From: Caldilineaceae bacterium | Lineage (GTDB): Bacteria > Chloroflexota > Anaerolineae > Caldilineales > Caldilineaceae | DNA: 64,000 bases | Reading direction: 5' to 3' | Assembly (NCBI GenBank): GCA_022842065.1 | Contig: JALHQH010000015.1 | Location: 62,001 to 126,000, forward strand | Shown here: positions 8,268 through 18,925 of the stretch, one piece after another | Layout of the letters: every line of letters begins with the position of its first letter | How positions within the stretch are numbered: the stretch's first letter is position 1 | Translations under genes and position numbers: made by a program | The notes under the pieces: model-generated | What the model was told of the DNA's origin: nothing | The model's database searches: none | Seen by the model: only the letters and a program-made list of their open reading frames with translations

Positions 8268-9293
8268 ATGCAACCAATCCGTTTTGGCTTCTGCGTTCCC
8301 ATTTTTGCTTCCCCCGGCGGTCGGCTCTTTCGTACGGCCAACTATGCTGCGCTCGATACCGCCACGACAATGGCCATGGCCCAGGAAGCCGATGCGCTCG
8401 GCTATGATGACCTCTGGGTCGCCGATCATCTGATGCTGGGCCAGGATAACGCCATCCTTGAAGGGTGGACGACCCTCGCTGCGCTGGCCGGCATGACCAA
8501 ACAGGCGCGCTTGGGGCTGATTCACCAGGCCCACTTTTTTCACTATCCAACTATCGCCGCCAAGATGACTGCCACCCTCGACCAGATCTCCGGCGGCCGC
8601 TTCCTCTTCTTTACCGACCCGGCCTATGGCAAGGCGGAGCACATTGCCTATGGGCTGCCCTTCCCACCGGATGTGGACGAAGCGGTGGCGCACACGCTCG
8701 AAGGCGCGGAGATTGCCCGACTGCTCTGGCAGGCGACCGCACCGGTTAGCTTTCAGGGTCAGTACTATGCCTTTGAAAAGGCCACCGCCACGCCACTGCC
8801 GGTGCAACAACCGCATCCGCCGATCTGGTTTGGTCGCAATCACCCTGCGATCCTTGCTGCCTGCGCCCGTTATGGCCAAGGCTGGAACACCACGCCGGCC
8901 ACCGTCGAACAGACACGCCAGCTGATCGCCGAGTTAAAGGCTGCGTGCGACGCCGCGGGGCGATCAATGGACGAAATTGAACGCAGCCTGGAGACCCAGC
9001 TGCTCATTGCCCCCGATCAAGCTGCCCTGCGCGCTCGCCTGCGCGAGATGGTGGCGCTCGTCCCCAACGATACCTACGCCCCCGATGTGGTCGCCTATCT
9101 GGCGGAGGAGACGGACGAATTGCCGCCTTCGCTGGCGGAACGCTATATTATTGGCACGCCGGCCCAAGTACAAGCACGGATGCAGGAATATATCGACGTG
9201 GGTATCACTCACTTCATGCTCTGGTTCATGGACGCCCCGCGCCGCGATGGATTGCAGCTCTTCGCCGAGACGATCTTTCCGCAGTGGCGTTAG
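8268..9293 (+). CDS. LLM class flavin-dependent oxidoreductase
   Basis: 341 residues, luciferase-like TIM-barrel flavoenzyme using FMN or F420. The family pattern is present through the length: DALGYDDLWVADHLM near residue 42, FLFFTDPAYG, PVQQPHPPIWFGR near 183, and the closing GTPAQVQARMQEYIDVGITHFMLWF. The N-terminal start FGFCVPIF is typical. Substrate unknown; relatives oxidise or monooxygenate diverse small molecules, including F420-dependent alcohol or sugar-phosphate dehydrogenases. Ribosome-binding site is weak. It is separated from the oligopeptide operon by 356 bases with a palindrome and a strong promoter. Confidence 0.88.
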   Translation: MQPIRFGFCVPIFASPGGRLFRTANYAALDTATTMAMAQEADALGYDDLWVADHLMLGQDNAILEGWTTLAALAGMTKQARLGLIHQAHFFHYPTIAAKMTATLDQISGGRFLFFTDPAYGKAEHIAYGLPFPPDVDEAVAHTLEGAEIARLLWQATAPVSFQGQYYAFEKATATPLPVQQPHPPIWFGRNHPAILAACARYGQGWNTTPATVEQTRQLIAELKAACDAAGRSMDEIERSLETQLLIAPDQAALRARLREMVALVPNDTYAPDVVAYLAEETDELPPSLAERYIIGTPAQVQARMQEYIDVGITHFMLWFMDAPRRDGLQLFAETIFPQWR

Positions 9294-9335
9294 TATGACG
9301 GTAGGATGGGTTGCGCCTAGAGCACTACAAAATTA

Positions 9336-9395
9336 AAGCGATCCACGAAGCAACACGAAGAGCAGTCAAAATTCGTGTTGCTTCGTGGATCGCTT
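9336..9395. repeat. 24-bp-arm perfect palindrome
   Basis: Arms 9336-9359 and 9372-9395 are perfectly complementary around a 12-nt loop. The arm core CCACGAAGCAACACGAAG resembles intergenic repeats known from several phyla. It lies just after the LLM gene and could end its transcript, but it has no T-tract. Confidence 0.75.
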
Positions 9396-9534
9396 GCTGC
9401 CCACTCCGTAAAAATTCAAGTTTTGAACTGGCCTGCGGGGATGAAGCCAACCTAGTTGCGCTTCTCCGTTCAACCATCTCGATAGGCCATAGAATTGTTG
9501 AAAATATCCTGCTCTTTTCCTCGATAATTGCAGT

Positions 9535-9563
9535 TTGACCCTCATCCCCGCTACCACTATAAT
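9535..9563 (+). promoter_or_regulatory. Sigma-70 promoter of the oligopeptide ABC operon
   Basis: TTGACC (9535-9540) and TATAAT (9558-9563) are separated by exactly 17 bases, close to the housekeeping consensus. The predicted start of transcription is about 9570, some 80 bases before the GTG of the first ABC gene. Confidence 0.7.
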
Positions 9564-9649
9564 AGCGCTATCCCAATTATACTATTCGAATTTGTGCGGC
9601 CCACTGTGCCACTATCCTGGTCACTGGGCTACAACCAACGGAGATACGT

Positions 9650-10650
<1,001 letters not shown>

Positions 10651-10654
<4 letters not shown>

Positions 10655-11691
10655 GCATCCTCTTAGAAGCAGATCATGTGACCAAAGCCTTTGGCGGCGG
10701 TTTTCTTAACCAACGGCAGACCGTGGCGCTGGAGCCGCTCTCGCTCAGCATTGATGATGCCCAACCCGCAGTTACCGTCGTGGCCGGTGAGAGTGGCAGC
10801 GGCAAAACCACCCTGGCGCGCCTGCTGCTGGGGATGATCGAGCCGAGTGGCGGGCAGATTCGCTATCGCGGCAAAGATCTGACGGCCATGAGCGGCGAGG
10901 AGCGTAAAGTCTTCCGTCGCGAGGTGCAGGCGATCTTTCAAGATCCCTTTGAAGTCTATAATCCGTTTCACAAAGTTGACCGTGTGCTGACCACCCCGAT
11001 CCGCAAGTTTGGGCTGGCCACTTCGGAAGCAGCTGGGCGTAAGTTAATTTATGAGGCCCTGGAGATGGTTGGGTTGCGCCCCGAAGATACCTTGGGCCGC
11101 TATCCCCATCAACTGAGTGGCGGCCAGCGGCAGCGCATTATTGTGGCGCGTGCCCTCGTGCTCAAACCGCGTGTCATCATCGCCGACGAGCCGGTTTCCA
11201 TGGTTGATGCCTCGTTGCGTGCCACGATTCTCGAAAGTCTGCTCAAGCTGACCAATGAATTGGGCATCTCGCTGGTCTATATCACCCACGATCTCACCAC
11301 TGCGTACCAGGTCGGGGATAACATTCTGGTGCTCTACCAGGGCGCAGTGACCGAGCTTGGCCATGTCGAGCTGGTGATCAAGCAGCCCCAGCATCCCTAC
11401 ACCCAACTGCTGGTCGATTCGATCCCGCTGGCCGATCCTAACCACCGTTGGGGTGAACATGCCCTGCCCGCCGCGGTCGATGAAGAGATCAAGCCGAGTG
11501 CGCAGGGTTGCAAATTTGCCGGCCGCTGTGCCCATGTCATGCCGATCTGCACCCAAAAGGCGGTTCCCTTCTTTCGCACCGATCACCGCCGCGCCGTTGC
11601 CTGTTTTCTCTATCAGGATCAACCGTCGATGGCCGCGGCCGCGATGCCCCAACTCTTAGGGCAGTCGGCTGAACAAAGGAATGTTTTATGA
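10651..11691 (+). CDS. Oligopeptide-type ABC transporter ATP-binding protein (DppF type)
   Basis: 346 residues from the ATG at 10651, which overlaps the previous stop as ATGA; a longer in-frame extension from 10498 lies inside the previous gene and is rejected. Walker A GESGSGKT at 46-53, LSGGQRQR at 155-162, Walker B VIIADE at 175-180. Walker B is followed by EPVSMVDAS, the form usual in DppF/OppF proteins. The C-terminus carries CKFAGRCAHVMPIC, the family cysteine cluster. It forms the second half of the ATPase dimer. Confidence 0.92.
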
Positions 11692-12698
11692 ATTTACGCT
11701 ATCTGCTCACCCGCCTCGGCTCCTTTGTCCTGGTGATCTTTGTGGCGGTGACGCTCAACTTTATTGTGCCGCGGCTGGCCTCGGGTGATCCGGTGACGCA
11801 GCGGCTGGAAGCAATGGCCAACCAGGGCACGGCCTTGGGCGGCGACTTTACTAAGCTGGTCGAAGCCTACAAAAAGAAATTTGGCTATGACAAACCGCTT
11901 TGGCAACAATATCTGAACTACTGGGGGGACATCTTCCAGGGTGATCTCGGCTATTCGATCAGCCGCTATCCGGCCCGCTCTTGGGATATTATCCGTCGCG
12001 CCCTGCCGTGGACGGTCGGCATGTTGGGCACGGCCACTTTGCTCGCCTTTAGTGTGGGGACGCTAGCCGGCGCACTCCTCGCCTGGCCGAGTACCCCCGC
12101 CGCGCTGACCAAGGCGATCATCCCGCTCTTTATTGTCTTTTCGGCAATTCCCTACTATCTGTTGGGCTTGCTCTTGCTCTTCCTCTTTTCGCTGACCTAC
12201 CCGGTCTTTCCCACCGGCGGCGGTCATAGTATCTTTATGCGCCCCGGCTTTAACTTGCCCTCGATCATCGACATCCTGAAACATGCCACCTTGCCCGCGC
12301 TGTCGATTGTGCTGGCGAGTATTGCCTTCTGGGCGCTGGGCATGCGCGGTATGATGGTGACGGTGCAGGGCGAAGATTATATGACCCTGGCCGAAGCTAA
12401 AGGGCTGAGCCGATCGCGTCTCTTCTTCCGCTATGGGTTGCGCAACGCCTTTCTACCCCAAGCTACCCACCTGGCGATGGCGATGGGCCATGTCGTCTCC
12501 GGCGCGGTGTTGGTCGAAGTGATCTTTCGTTATCCGGGCATTGGCTTTGCCCTCTATGAGTCGATCATCGGCAAGGATTTTTTTGTGATGCAAGGGATCC
12601 TGCTGCTGCTCATTCTCTCCATTGCCTTTACGCTGATGGTGATGGATCTGATCTATCCGCTGCTTGACCCGCGCGTCAGTTATGGGAGGACCAATTGA
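11688..12698 (+). CDS. Oligopeptide-type ABC transporter permease (DppB type)
   Basis: 336-residue inner-membrane permease, ATGA overlap with the ATPase gene. The first helix begins LLTRLGSFVLVIFVAVTLNFIVPRLASGDP, the standard DppB opening. The EAA-like loop AEAKGLSRSRLFFRYGLRNAFLP is near residue 228-250. Six hydrophobic helices are apparent. Substrate may be peptides, but this transporter class also imports oligosaccharides or nickel in other bacteria. Confidence 0.92.
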   Translation: MNLRYLLTRLGSFVLVIFVAVTLNFIVPRLASGDPVTQRLEAMANQGTALGGDFTKLVEAYKKKFGYDKPLWQQYLNYWGDIFQGDLGYSISRYPARSWDIIRRALPWTVGMLGTATLLAFSVGTLAGALLAWPSTPAALTKAIIPLFIVFSAIPYYLLGLLLLFLFSLTYPVFPTGGGHSIFMRPGFNLPSIIDILKHATLPALSIVLASIAFWALGMRGMMVTVQGEDYMTLAEAKGLSRSRLFFRYGLRNAFLPQATHLAMAMGHVVSGAVLVEVIFRYPGIGFALYESIIGKDFFVMQGILLLLILSIAFTLMVMDLIYPLLDPRVSYGRTN

Positions 12699-13561
12699 GT
12701 ACACAAGCTGTGACCATGCCTGGACAGCGCTTTGTTCTGCCACGCATCAATCTGCCATTAGTCGTGGGCATTATTCTACTCCTCTTTGTTGTCGCCCTGG
12801 GCACGGTAGGCCCTTTGCTGGTCGATACCGACCGCGCCGAGGTGGGGGCCGTCGTACCCAGTCAATCCCCTTCCGCTGAATACTGGCTGGGGACGGATGT
12901 CCAGGGCCGCGATGTGCTGGCGATGTTGATTCTCGGCACGCCGCAGACCTTGAAGATCGGGCTGATCGCCGGCTTTGTCGGGCTGGGGGTGGGCATTGTG
13001 CTGGGGCTGCTCTCCGGCTACCTCGGTGGCCCGGTCGATGCGGTCGTGCGCCTGCTGACCGATGTCTTTATGACGATTCCCGCACTGGCGATCCTGATTG
13101 TCGTTGCCTCGTCGATTCGGGTGTTGAGCATCGAAGCAATGGCACTGATCGTCGCCTCGCTCTCGTGGATGGCCCCCACGCGCGCAATTCGGGCGCAGGT
13201 GCTCACTCTGCGTGAACGGCAATATATCCAGATGGCCAAACTCTCCGGCCTCAACAATCTGGAGATCATCTTTCAGGACATTCTGCCCAACCTGATTCCC
13301 TATATCGCCGCCACCTTTGTGCTTTCGGTCTCGTCGGGCATTCTGGCCGCGATTGGGCTGGAAGTGTTGGGGCTGGGGCCTTCGCATCTGCCGTCGTTGG
13401 GCATGATCATCTTCTGGGCGCAATTCTATGATGCGGTTTTTCGTGGGCTCTGGTGGTGGATTTTGCCCCCCATCGGCGTCCTGCTCCTGATCTTTGTCGG
13501 TCTCTTCCTCATCTCGATGGGACTCGACCGAGTTTCCAACCCTCGGCTGCGGCAGCAGTAG
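12695..13561 (+). CDS. Oligopeptide-type ABC transporter permease (DppC type)
   Basis: 288 residues from a TTG that overlaps the DppB stop (TTGA), with GGGAGGA (12684-12690) well placed. An ATG 21 bases on is the alternative start. The DppC pattern is clear: an N-terminal helix, then WLGTDVQGRDVLAMLILGTPQTLKIGLIAG, and the EAA loop MAKLSGLNNLEIIFQDILPNLIP. It forms the translocation channel with the DppB-type subunit. Confidence 0.92.
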   Translation: MSTQAVTMPGQRFVLPRINLPLVVGIILLLFVVALGTVGPLLVDTDRAEVGAVVPSQSPSAEYWLGTDVQGRDVLAMLILGTPQTLKIGLIAGFVGLGVGIVLGLLSGYLGGPVDAVVRLLTDVFMTIPALAILIVVASSIRVLSIEAMALIVASLSWMAPTRAIRAQVLTLRERQYIQMAKLSGLNNLEIIFQDILPNLIPYIAATFVLSVSSGILAAIGLEVLGLGPSHLPSLGMIIFWAQFYDAVFRGLWWWILPPIGVLLLIFVGLFLISMGLDRVSNPRLRQQ

Positions 13562-13570
13562 AGGGCGAGG

Positions 13571-13622
13571 CGTGAAGCGTAAAACGTGATGCGTAAAACG
13601 TGATGCGTGTATCGTGAAATTT
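13571..13622. repeat. ACGTGATGCGT repeat cluster
   Basis: Tandem degenerate units (GTGAAGCGTAAAACGTGATG, GCGTAAAACGTGATGCGTG). Same family, opposite orientation, as 5083-5130. Lies between the DppC-type permease and the binding-protein gene. Confidence 0.7.
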
Positions 13623-13679
13623 GATGTGTACAACTCCCCATTCATTGATTGACCAAAGCAGTAACAAAGGAGAAAAGGT

Positions 13680-15527
13680 ATGAAAAGGTTGACTTTCGGG
13701 CGACAGCAGCTACCGCTGTTGCTCAGTGCATTGTTGGTTTTGTTGATGGTCGCGGCCTGTACCGGTACCCCAGCCGCCCCGGCGGCAGGTGATGAGAGTG
13801 GTGCCGTCAGCGAATCGACCGTTGGGTTGAGCGCGGCGGAGTCGGCGGCGCGCAGCATTCCGCGCAGCAAGACCTTGGTCTTACAGCGCGGTGGTACGTC
13901 GATTGCGGACTACAACGTGATGAATCCCTACAGCCTGGGTGGCTTGGGTCGGGTGCGCGATACGCTAAACAAGACGGTTTACGAGTTTCTCTTTTATTAC
14001 AACCACAACGACGGTGTGATCACCCCGTGGCTGGCCACCGGCTACGAGTATAATGACGATTTCACCGAGATCGTGATCAACCTGCGCGAAGGGGTGGAGT
14101 GGAGCGATGGCAACCCCTTCACCGCCAATGATGTCAAGTACACGTTGGAGACCATTCGCGATAACGATACCCTGGTCTTTGCCGCACAGATGCAGGAGTG
14201 GATCAAGGAGATCAACGTCAGCGACGATCTGACCTTTACCATCGTCCTCAACAAGCCGAACCCCCGTTGGCTCTTCTCCTTCCTGGCCGAGAATTCCGAG
14301 ATCAACCTGGCGATTCTGCCCAAACACATCTGGGAAGGACAAGATCCGGAGACCTTTAATAACTTTGACCTCGAACAGGGCTGGCCGGTCGGCACTGGCC
14401 CTTTCCGCCTGGTGGCGGTCAGCGAATCGCAACAGGTCTTTGATCGCCGCGACGATTGGTGGGCCGCCAAGAGCGGTTTTGCCGAATTGCCCGAAGTTGA
14501 GCGTATTATCCGTATCCCTGGTGGTGACGCCGCCGGTGCCACCCGCCTCTTTACGCAAGGCGAAGTTGACTTTGGTGGTCCGCTGCAAAAGGGTGACTTT
14601 GAAGCCGCCCGCGAACGCAATCCTGACCTGGTCTCGTGGCGCAAAGAGGGGCCAAGCTGGGGTACCGCCGACGCCTGTGGTTATATCCTTGGGCTGAACA
14701 ACGTGGTTGCCCCCTTTGACAACCCCGATGTACGCTGGGCGATCAACTTTGCCATCGACCGCCAGAAGCTGGTCACGCTGGCCTATGAAGATAGCACCGT
14801 GCCCATGGTGCTGCCCCTGTCCAGCTTTGGCGGCGTGATGGCCTATGCTGACAAGGTGCAAGATCTGGTGGATGCCTCTGGGATTGCCAATCAAGATCTG
14901 ACCAAGGTTGAAGAGCACATGACCGCGGCTGGTTACACCAAAGATGGCGAAGGCTTCTGGGTGGACGGCAGTGGTGCTCGCGTGGTGATGACCATGATCT
15001 CCACCGGTGGTCTGCGCCCCATGGGGCCGGCCCTGGCCCAACAACTGCGCGATGCCGGCTTTGACGCCATTGCCAAACACGACGAGACCGGGCAACTGGT
15101 CAACGGCATTCGCGACGGTTCGGAGAGCGCCTGGATCGAGCCCCATTGTGGTGCAGCCCAGGAACCCTTCCCCACCTTCAGCCACTTCCACAGCAAATAC
15201 TCGGCTCCCATCGGCGAGTCAACCGGCTATCGCTGGGCGAACAGCCGCTACGCCAACCCTGAGTACGATGCGATCATCGACGCCATGGAAGCCATGTCCC
15301 CCTCGGCGGATGATGCCCAATATGTCGAACTCTTCCGCCAGGCTGCCACCATCTGGCTGCGCGATCTGCCCGAAATTGTGCTGGCCGAAGAGCGCCACGT
15401 CTGGACCTATAACGCCCGCTGCTGGACCGGCTGGCCCAACGAAGAAGATCCCTACATCGCCCCTTATGATGTCTGGGGTGCCTTCTTGCAGGCGATCTTG
15501 CGGCTGAAATCGACGGGGGCGTGTTAG
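13680..15527 (+). CDS. ABC transporter substrate-binding lipoprotein, family 5
   Basis: 615 residues with AAAGGAGA 8-10 bases before the ATG. The N-terminus is a lipoprotein signal: basic MKR, hydrophobic core, lipobox VAAC with Cys27, then a Thr/Pro/Ala-rich linker. Family 5 (DppA/OppA-like) hallmarks include VYEFLFYYNHNDGVITPWLATGYEY and LREGVEWSDGNPFTANDVKYTLE. It captures the ligand outside the membrane for the permease encoded just upstream. The C-terminal 'NEEDPYIAPYDVWGAFLQAI' part resembles binding proteins for oligosaccharides or large peptides. Last gene of the operon. Confidence 0.93.
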   Translation: MKRLTFGRQQLPLLLSALLVLLMVAACTGTPAAPAAGDESGAVSESTVGLSAAESAARSIPRSKTLVLQRGGTSIADYNVMNPYSLGGLGRVRDTLNKTVYEFLFYYNHNDGVITPWLATGYEYNDDFTEIVINLREGVEWSDGNPFTANDVKYTLETIRDNDTLVFAAQMQEWIKEINVSDDLTFTIVLNKPNPRWLFSFLAENSEINLAILPKHIWEGQDPETFNNFDLEQGWPVGTGPFRLVAVSESQQVFDRRDDWWAAKSGFAELPEVERIIRIPGGDAAGATRLFTQGEVDFGGPLQKGDFEAARERNPDLVSWRKEGPSWGTADACGYILGLNNVVAPFDNPDVRWAINFAIDRQKLVTLAYEDSTVPMVLPLSSFGGVMAYADKVQDLVDASGIANQDLTKVEEHMTAAGYTKDGEGFWVDGSGARVVMTMISTGGLRPMGPALAQQLRDAGFDAIAKHDETGQLVNGIRDGSESAWIEPHCGAAQEPFPTFSHFHSKYSAPIGESTGYRWANSRYANPEYDAIIDAMEAMSPSADDAQYVELFRQAATIWLRDLPEIVLAEERHVWTYNARCWTGWPNEEDPYIAPYDVWGAFLQAILRLKSTGAC

Positions 15528-15624
15528 GCAGTTGAGGATGCCCTGGCCACACCTAGGGCGCAAAGCCGGCGGCAGCTGTCAGTTGTAGATCATGCCGGTT
15601 AATTCATCAGCATGGTGCGTGGAG

Positions 15625-15686
15625 AGGGCAGGAGCAGAGCGGTGGCAAAACTTTGTCGCCGCCCTGCTCCTGCCCTACTTTTTTTG
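15625..15686 (+). terminator. Rho-independent terminator of the ABC operon
   Basis: AGGGCAGGAGCAGAGCGG-type arm pairs with CCGCCCTGCTCCTGCCCT, followed at once by ACTTTTTTTG. It is about 100 bases after the binding-protein stop codon and fits a strong intrinsic terminator. Confidence 0.8.
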
Positions 15687-15838
15687 TTTGGGTTGTTGCA
15701 TCGGCTTCGTGTGGCGAATTCATAACAACTGTTTACAAGGAAGACAAATTTTAGGACTTTATTCCTGATTGACATGTAAGGTAGATTTCCATAAAATGAC
15801 GGAGGCAAAATACAACATTGGCCTGAATAACCCTTTGC

Positions 15839-15989
15839 TATACTCAAATCAGAATGAGACCCCTAGTTTCGGTCAGCGTGCGTCGCACTGACCAAAGAAT
15901 CTAGCGGACTGGAAACAGTTGGCGGTCAGTGCGACGCACGCGATCCCGTTAGCCAGCAAAACTCCGGTTCTCAACTTGACTTCAGTATA
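15839..15989. mobile_element. MITE-like element upstream of the RHS island
   Basis: Imperfect ends TATACTCAAATCA... and ...TGACTTCAGTATA resemble those of the element at 20495-20637 (TATACTCAAGTCAG / CTGACTTGAGTATA). The core holds an 18-bp-arm palindrome (15876-15893 with 15924-15941). AACTCCGGTT (15960-15969) near the right end also matches the other element's AACCGGAGTT. No coding capacity. The 530-base gap between genes holds this element and the terminator before it. Confidence 0.6.
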
Positions 15990-16057
15990 AAAACCAAGGA
16001 GCAAAAGTATATGCGATTTATCCCCCCCCAGCCTGCCCCACGAACCCAACCTATGCG

Positions 16058-18130
16058 GTGGCTTATGGCTATGATCAGCATCACGGCACCGACCCCGAAG
16101 GCGATGGCGGCACCGACCGCGGCCGTGGGCAACTGACCAGTGTGAGCAACAGCGATTACAGCAAGGCTTTCTACTATAATGACCTGGGGTTGCTACGCAG
16201 CGATGTGATTACGATTAGCGGGTCGATCAGTTATACTACCCGCTACAGCTATGACAGCTATCGCCGCCCCAGCCAAACGATCTATCCCGGCGGGGAGACA
16301 ACCACGCTCTATTACAATAGCATGGGGCTACCGGCTAAGTTGAACAGTAGCACCTTTGGTGATCTGATCGACGGCAGTACAGATGTCGGGGCCGTGACCA
16401 ATGCCGTGACCTATGACATGGCCGGCCGGCTGACGGCGTCGCGTACAACAGTGAATAATCGCCACATCAGCTACAGCTATTTCCCCTGGCTGGGCAGTAG
16501 CAACAATACGAATGGTCGCTTAGACACGATCAAGGTCGGACGCACGACCGGTGCAGCCGATCTGCTGGCGCTGGGCTATAGCTACGACAGCTTTGGTAAC
16601 ATTAGCAGCCTGACCGAACAGTACAACGCCGATACTAGCGCCACCAATAGCTTCGGCTATGACCAGCAGAACCGACTGACGGAAGCCTACAATCCCGTGG
16701 TCACTGGACCAGATTACAGTTATGACAGTATAGGGCGGTTGACCGGCTACGAAGGACTAGGTTACACCTACGACAGCGCTCACATCCACGCAGTGGACCT
16801 GGTCAACGGCGTGGACCGCTACGACTATGACGCCAACGGCAACATGACCGTCCGCAACAAGGGGCTGAGCAGCGAACAGACCCTGACCTGGGACCACGAA
16901 AATCGGCTTGAGACGATCACCGGTGGTGGCCTGCCCACTGAGAGCTATCTCTACGACGCAGACGGGGCGCGCATCAAGAAAACCAGCAACGGCGTCAGCA
17001 CCTACTACATCAGCCCGCTCTTTGAGGTGACCGGCAGCGTCGAGACGCGCTACTACTACTTTAACGGCCAACGCGTCGCCATGCACAACAGCAGTCCGGC
17101 GACGAATGGCGTGGTCACCTATCTGCACAGCGACCACCTGGGCAGCACCGTCCTCACCACCGACACCAGCACCAACCCCAGCGGTGACCAACGCTACTAC
17201 GCGTATGGCCAACAGCGCGACCTTGGCCCCGTCGCGACGGATCACCAGTTTACGGGGCAGAAGTTGGATGGGACGGGGCTGCAATACTACAATGCGCGAT
17301 ACTACGACCCAACGCTGGGGACCTTTATCTCGCCGGATACGATTGTGCCGGATCCGGGGACGTTGATCGACTACAACAGGTACGCCTATTCGAGAGCGAA
17401 TCCGCTGAAATTTTCAGATCCATCGGGCCATGACCCGCTGGATACTGCTTGGCAGGAAGAATTCTTCAAAAATCATGGCCGCGCGCCCGGGCAGGACGAT
17501 ATCCGAGGACGATTGTTTTCTTTAGTGTTGCCAGGAAGTGGTGCCAATGGAGCATGGACTTCGGAAGATTGGAACTTGTTTGCGGGTAACTTTGAAGCAT
17601 TTTTCAATGGAGGGCAAGAATGGCCACTTGCGGATACAAAGTTATCCCCAGGACTAGAGCGGTTTGCCACCCGTGTTGATAAGCTTTCATCGTACTATGC
17701 TGGTGGGGAAGAAGATAACTTTGTACGTGCTACTGGGACACTCTTTGGTGGGCTTGATTACCGGGATCCGCTACTGGTGAGCCTTATTGAACTAATCGAT
17801 GCAATCGCGGGAACGACTAACCTACCTCACTTGGCCGACGGTACAGATGGTTGGGCGCAGCGCTTTCTGGAGCCACACGATGATCCAGGGCATCATTTCA
17901 TTGGTCTTTTCTATGCAGGCTATTTCCATGGCCCATATACTGGGCATGTCGGTAACATAGCACGTGATTGGGGTAACTTACCCGATCTTAGCTTAGGGAT
18001 CGTCGGGGTTAATCAAGGCGTGCGATTTCGGCAAGGGGAGTTTGGTATCCACGACCTCGGCAATGTCATTCGCCGTGAAGGCAGTAACGCTGGATTTCCT
18101 TGGGCTACTTTTTTGGCTACAGGTAGGTGA
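16058..18130 (+). CDS. RHS-repeat core protein with unique C-terminal tip (cassette 1)
   Basis: 690 residues from a GTG. Residues 1-450 are YD/RHS repeats (GYDQQNRLTEAYNP, YSYDSIGRLTGYE, RYDYDANGNMTV) ending in the RHS core (DHLGSTVL, QYYNARYYDPTLGTFISPD, DPSGHD near 455). The last ~230 residues are an unrelated tip containing DDPGHHFIGLFYAGYF and FRQGEFGIHDLGNVIRR, which I do not recognise. In RHS proteins this position carries a toxin or effector. No signal peptide or long N-terminal shell is present, so this is a truncated or orphan cassette. An ATG with a good AAGGAG site at 16011 is in another frame, separated by a run of eight Cs (16022-16029); one extra C would join them. The next gene overlaps the stop codon. 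Confidence 0.8.
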   Translation: MAYGYDQHHGTDPEGDGGTDRGRGQLTSVSNSDYSKAFYYNDLGLLRSDVITISGSISYTTRYSYDSYRRPSQTIYPGGETTTLYYNSMGLPAKLNSSTFGDLIDGSTDVGAVTNAVTYDMAGRLTASRTTVNNRHISYSYFPWLGSSNNTNGRLDTIKVGRTTGAADLLALGYSYDSFGNISSLTEQYNADTSATNSFGYDQQNRLTEAYNPVVTGPDYSYDSIGRLTGYEGLGYTYDSAHIHAVDLVNGVDRYDYDANGNMTVRNKGLSSEQTLTWDHENRLETITGGGLPTESYLYDADGARIKKTSNGVSTYYISPLFEVTGSVETRYYYFNGQRVAMHNSSPATNGVVTYLHSDHLGSTVLTTDTSTNPSGDQRYYAYGQQRDLGPVATDHQFTGQKLDGTGLQYYNARYYDPTLGTFISPDTIVPDPGTLIDYNRYAYSRANPLKFSDPSGHDPLDTAWQEEFFKNHGRAPGQDDIRGRLFSLVLPGSGANGAWTSEDWNLFAGNFEAFFNGGQEWPLADTKLSPGLERFATRVDKLSSYYAGGEEDNFVRATGTLFGGLDYRDPLLVSLIELIDAIAGTTNLPHLADGTDGWAQRFLEPHDDPGHHFIGLFYAGYFHGPYTGHVGNIARDWGNLPDLSLGIVGVNQGVRFRQGEFGIHDLGNVIRREGSNAGFPWATFLATGR

Positions 18131-18900
18131 TGATGCAAATAAAGTATTTCCTAATGCTGATTTTGCTACTGATCCTTGGCTGTGATAGACCATTACCGCC
18201 ACCGTCTACGCCGCCACCACCGCCACCTGAACTACTTAACTTGCCAAAGCAGGCATGGGCTGGACAAGGGCTTATCGCTTGGGAGCTACCAGCCGTGCCG
18301 TTTGACGATAACAGCAGCAACATGACTACTGGGGAGCGACTAGGTTATTTTGTCTACGGGGCAGAGGTGACGATTGAAAACTATGCATGGTCAATACCTA
18401 CCCAGGTGTTTTGGGTCTACTTGCGACAGAATGACCTGGTAGGATGGGTGCGTTTTTCTGGCGTGCTCTTCATTGGTCCCCCTGAGAGTGAGGTTAACTT
18501 TCAGGCACTCAATAATTCTCTGCCGGTGCTGGCGGAAAGCAAAGTGTTAACTCTACGCGATCTTGATGGACGCTTGATGTACGATCTACGCTTTGCATGT
18601 GTGCGAGCAACAGTCTATGGCACTGAACGACCGATGGTAGAAGTCATCCAGACCTTCCACGATCAGAGCATCGCAGCTGGTTGGGATTTCGCTGACAGAT
18701 TTGATATCCGCACTGTTCACTACATTACGTTGACAAAGCCAGGAATCGGCTCGGCAATGCTTTACTCACTGGATGAACCTTTGCCGGAAGGCTGGTCCCA
18801 TTATGAAAAGAAGCCATCGGCAGTTGCTGATTACCCTACCGTCTATGCTATCGAGGTTAGCTACTATGGCCCAGTCAGCGGCTGTGGTTGGCCGGATTGA
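18130..18900 (+). CDS. Putative lipoprotein, candidate immunity partner of RHS cassette 1
   Basis: 256 residues from the ATG at 18130, which overlaps the RHS stop; a GTG at 18127 and an ATG at 18133 are alternatives. The N-terminus is a lipoprotein signal: KYFLMLILLLILGC with lipobox Cys18, then a Pro-rich linker. The remaining 200 residues have no family I recognise. Direct overlap with the RHS tip and export to the cell envelope are what one expects of an immunity protein against an RHS toxin, but this is inferred only from context. Lower GC than the flanking operons. Confidence 0.65.
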   Translation: MMQIKYFLMLILLLILGCDRPLPPPSTPPPPPPELLNLPKQAWAGQGLIAWELPAVPFDDNSSNMTTGERLGYFVYGAEVTIENYAWSIPTQVFWVYLRQNDLVGWVRFSGVLFIGPPESEVNFQALNNSLPVLAESKVLTLRDLDGRLMYDLRFACVRATVYGTERPMVEVIQTFHDQSIAAGWDFADRFDIRTVHYITLTKPGIGSAMLYSLDEPLPEGWSHYEKKPSAVADYPTVYAIEVSYYGPVSGCGWPD

Positions 18901-18925
18901 CGGATAGCTTAATATCTGGATTGGA

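Noticed and set aside
12776..13870. 364-codon open frame on the minus strand
   Set aside because: Antisense to the DppC-type permease gene; product is low-complexity, rich in Gln, Asp and Arg, with no recognisable domain.
13965..15191. 408-codon open frame on the minus strand
   Set aside because: Lies antisense within the binding-protein gene, has no family motifs or start site, and is explained by the GC-rich codon use of the real gene.
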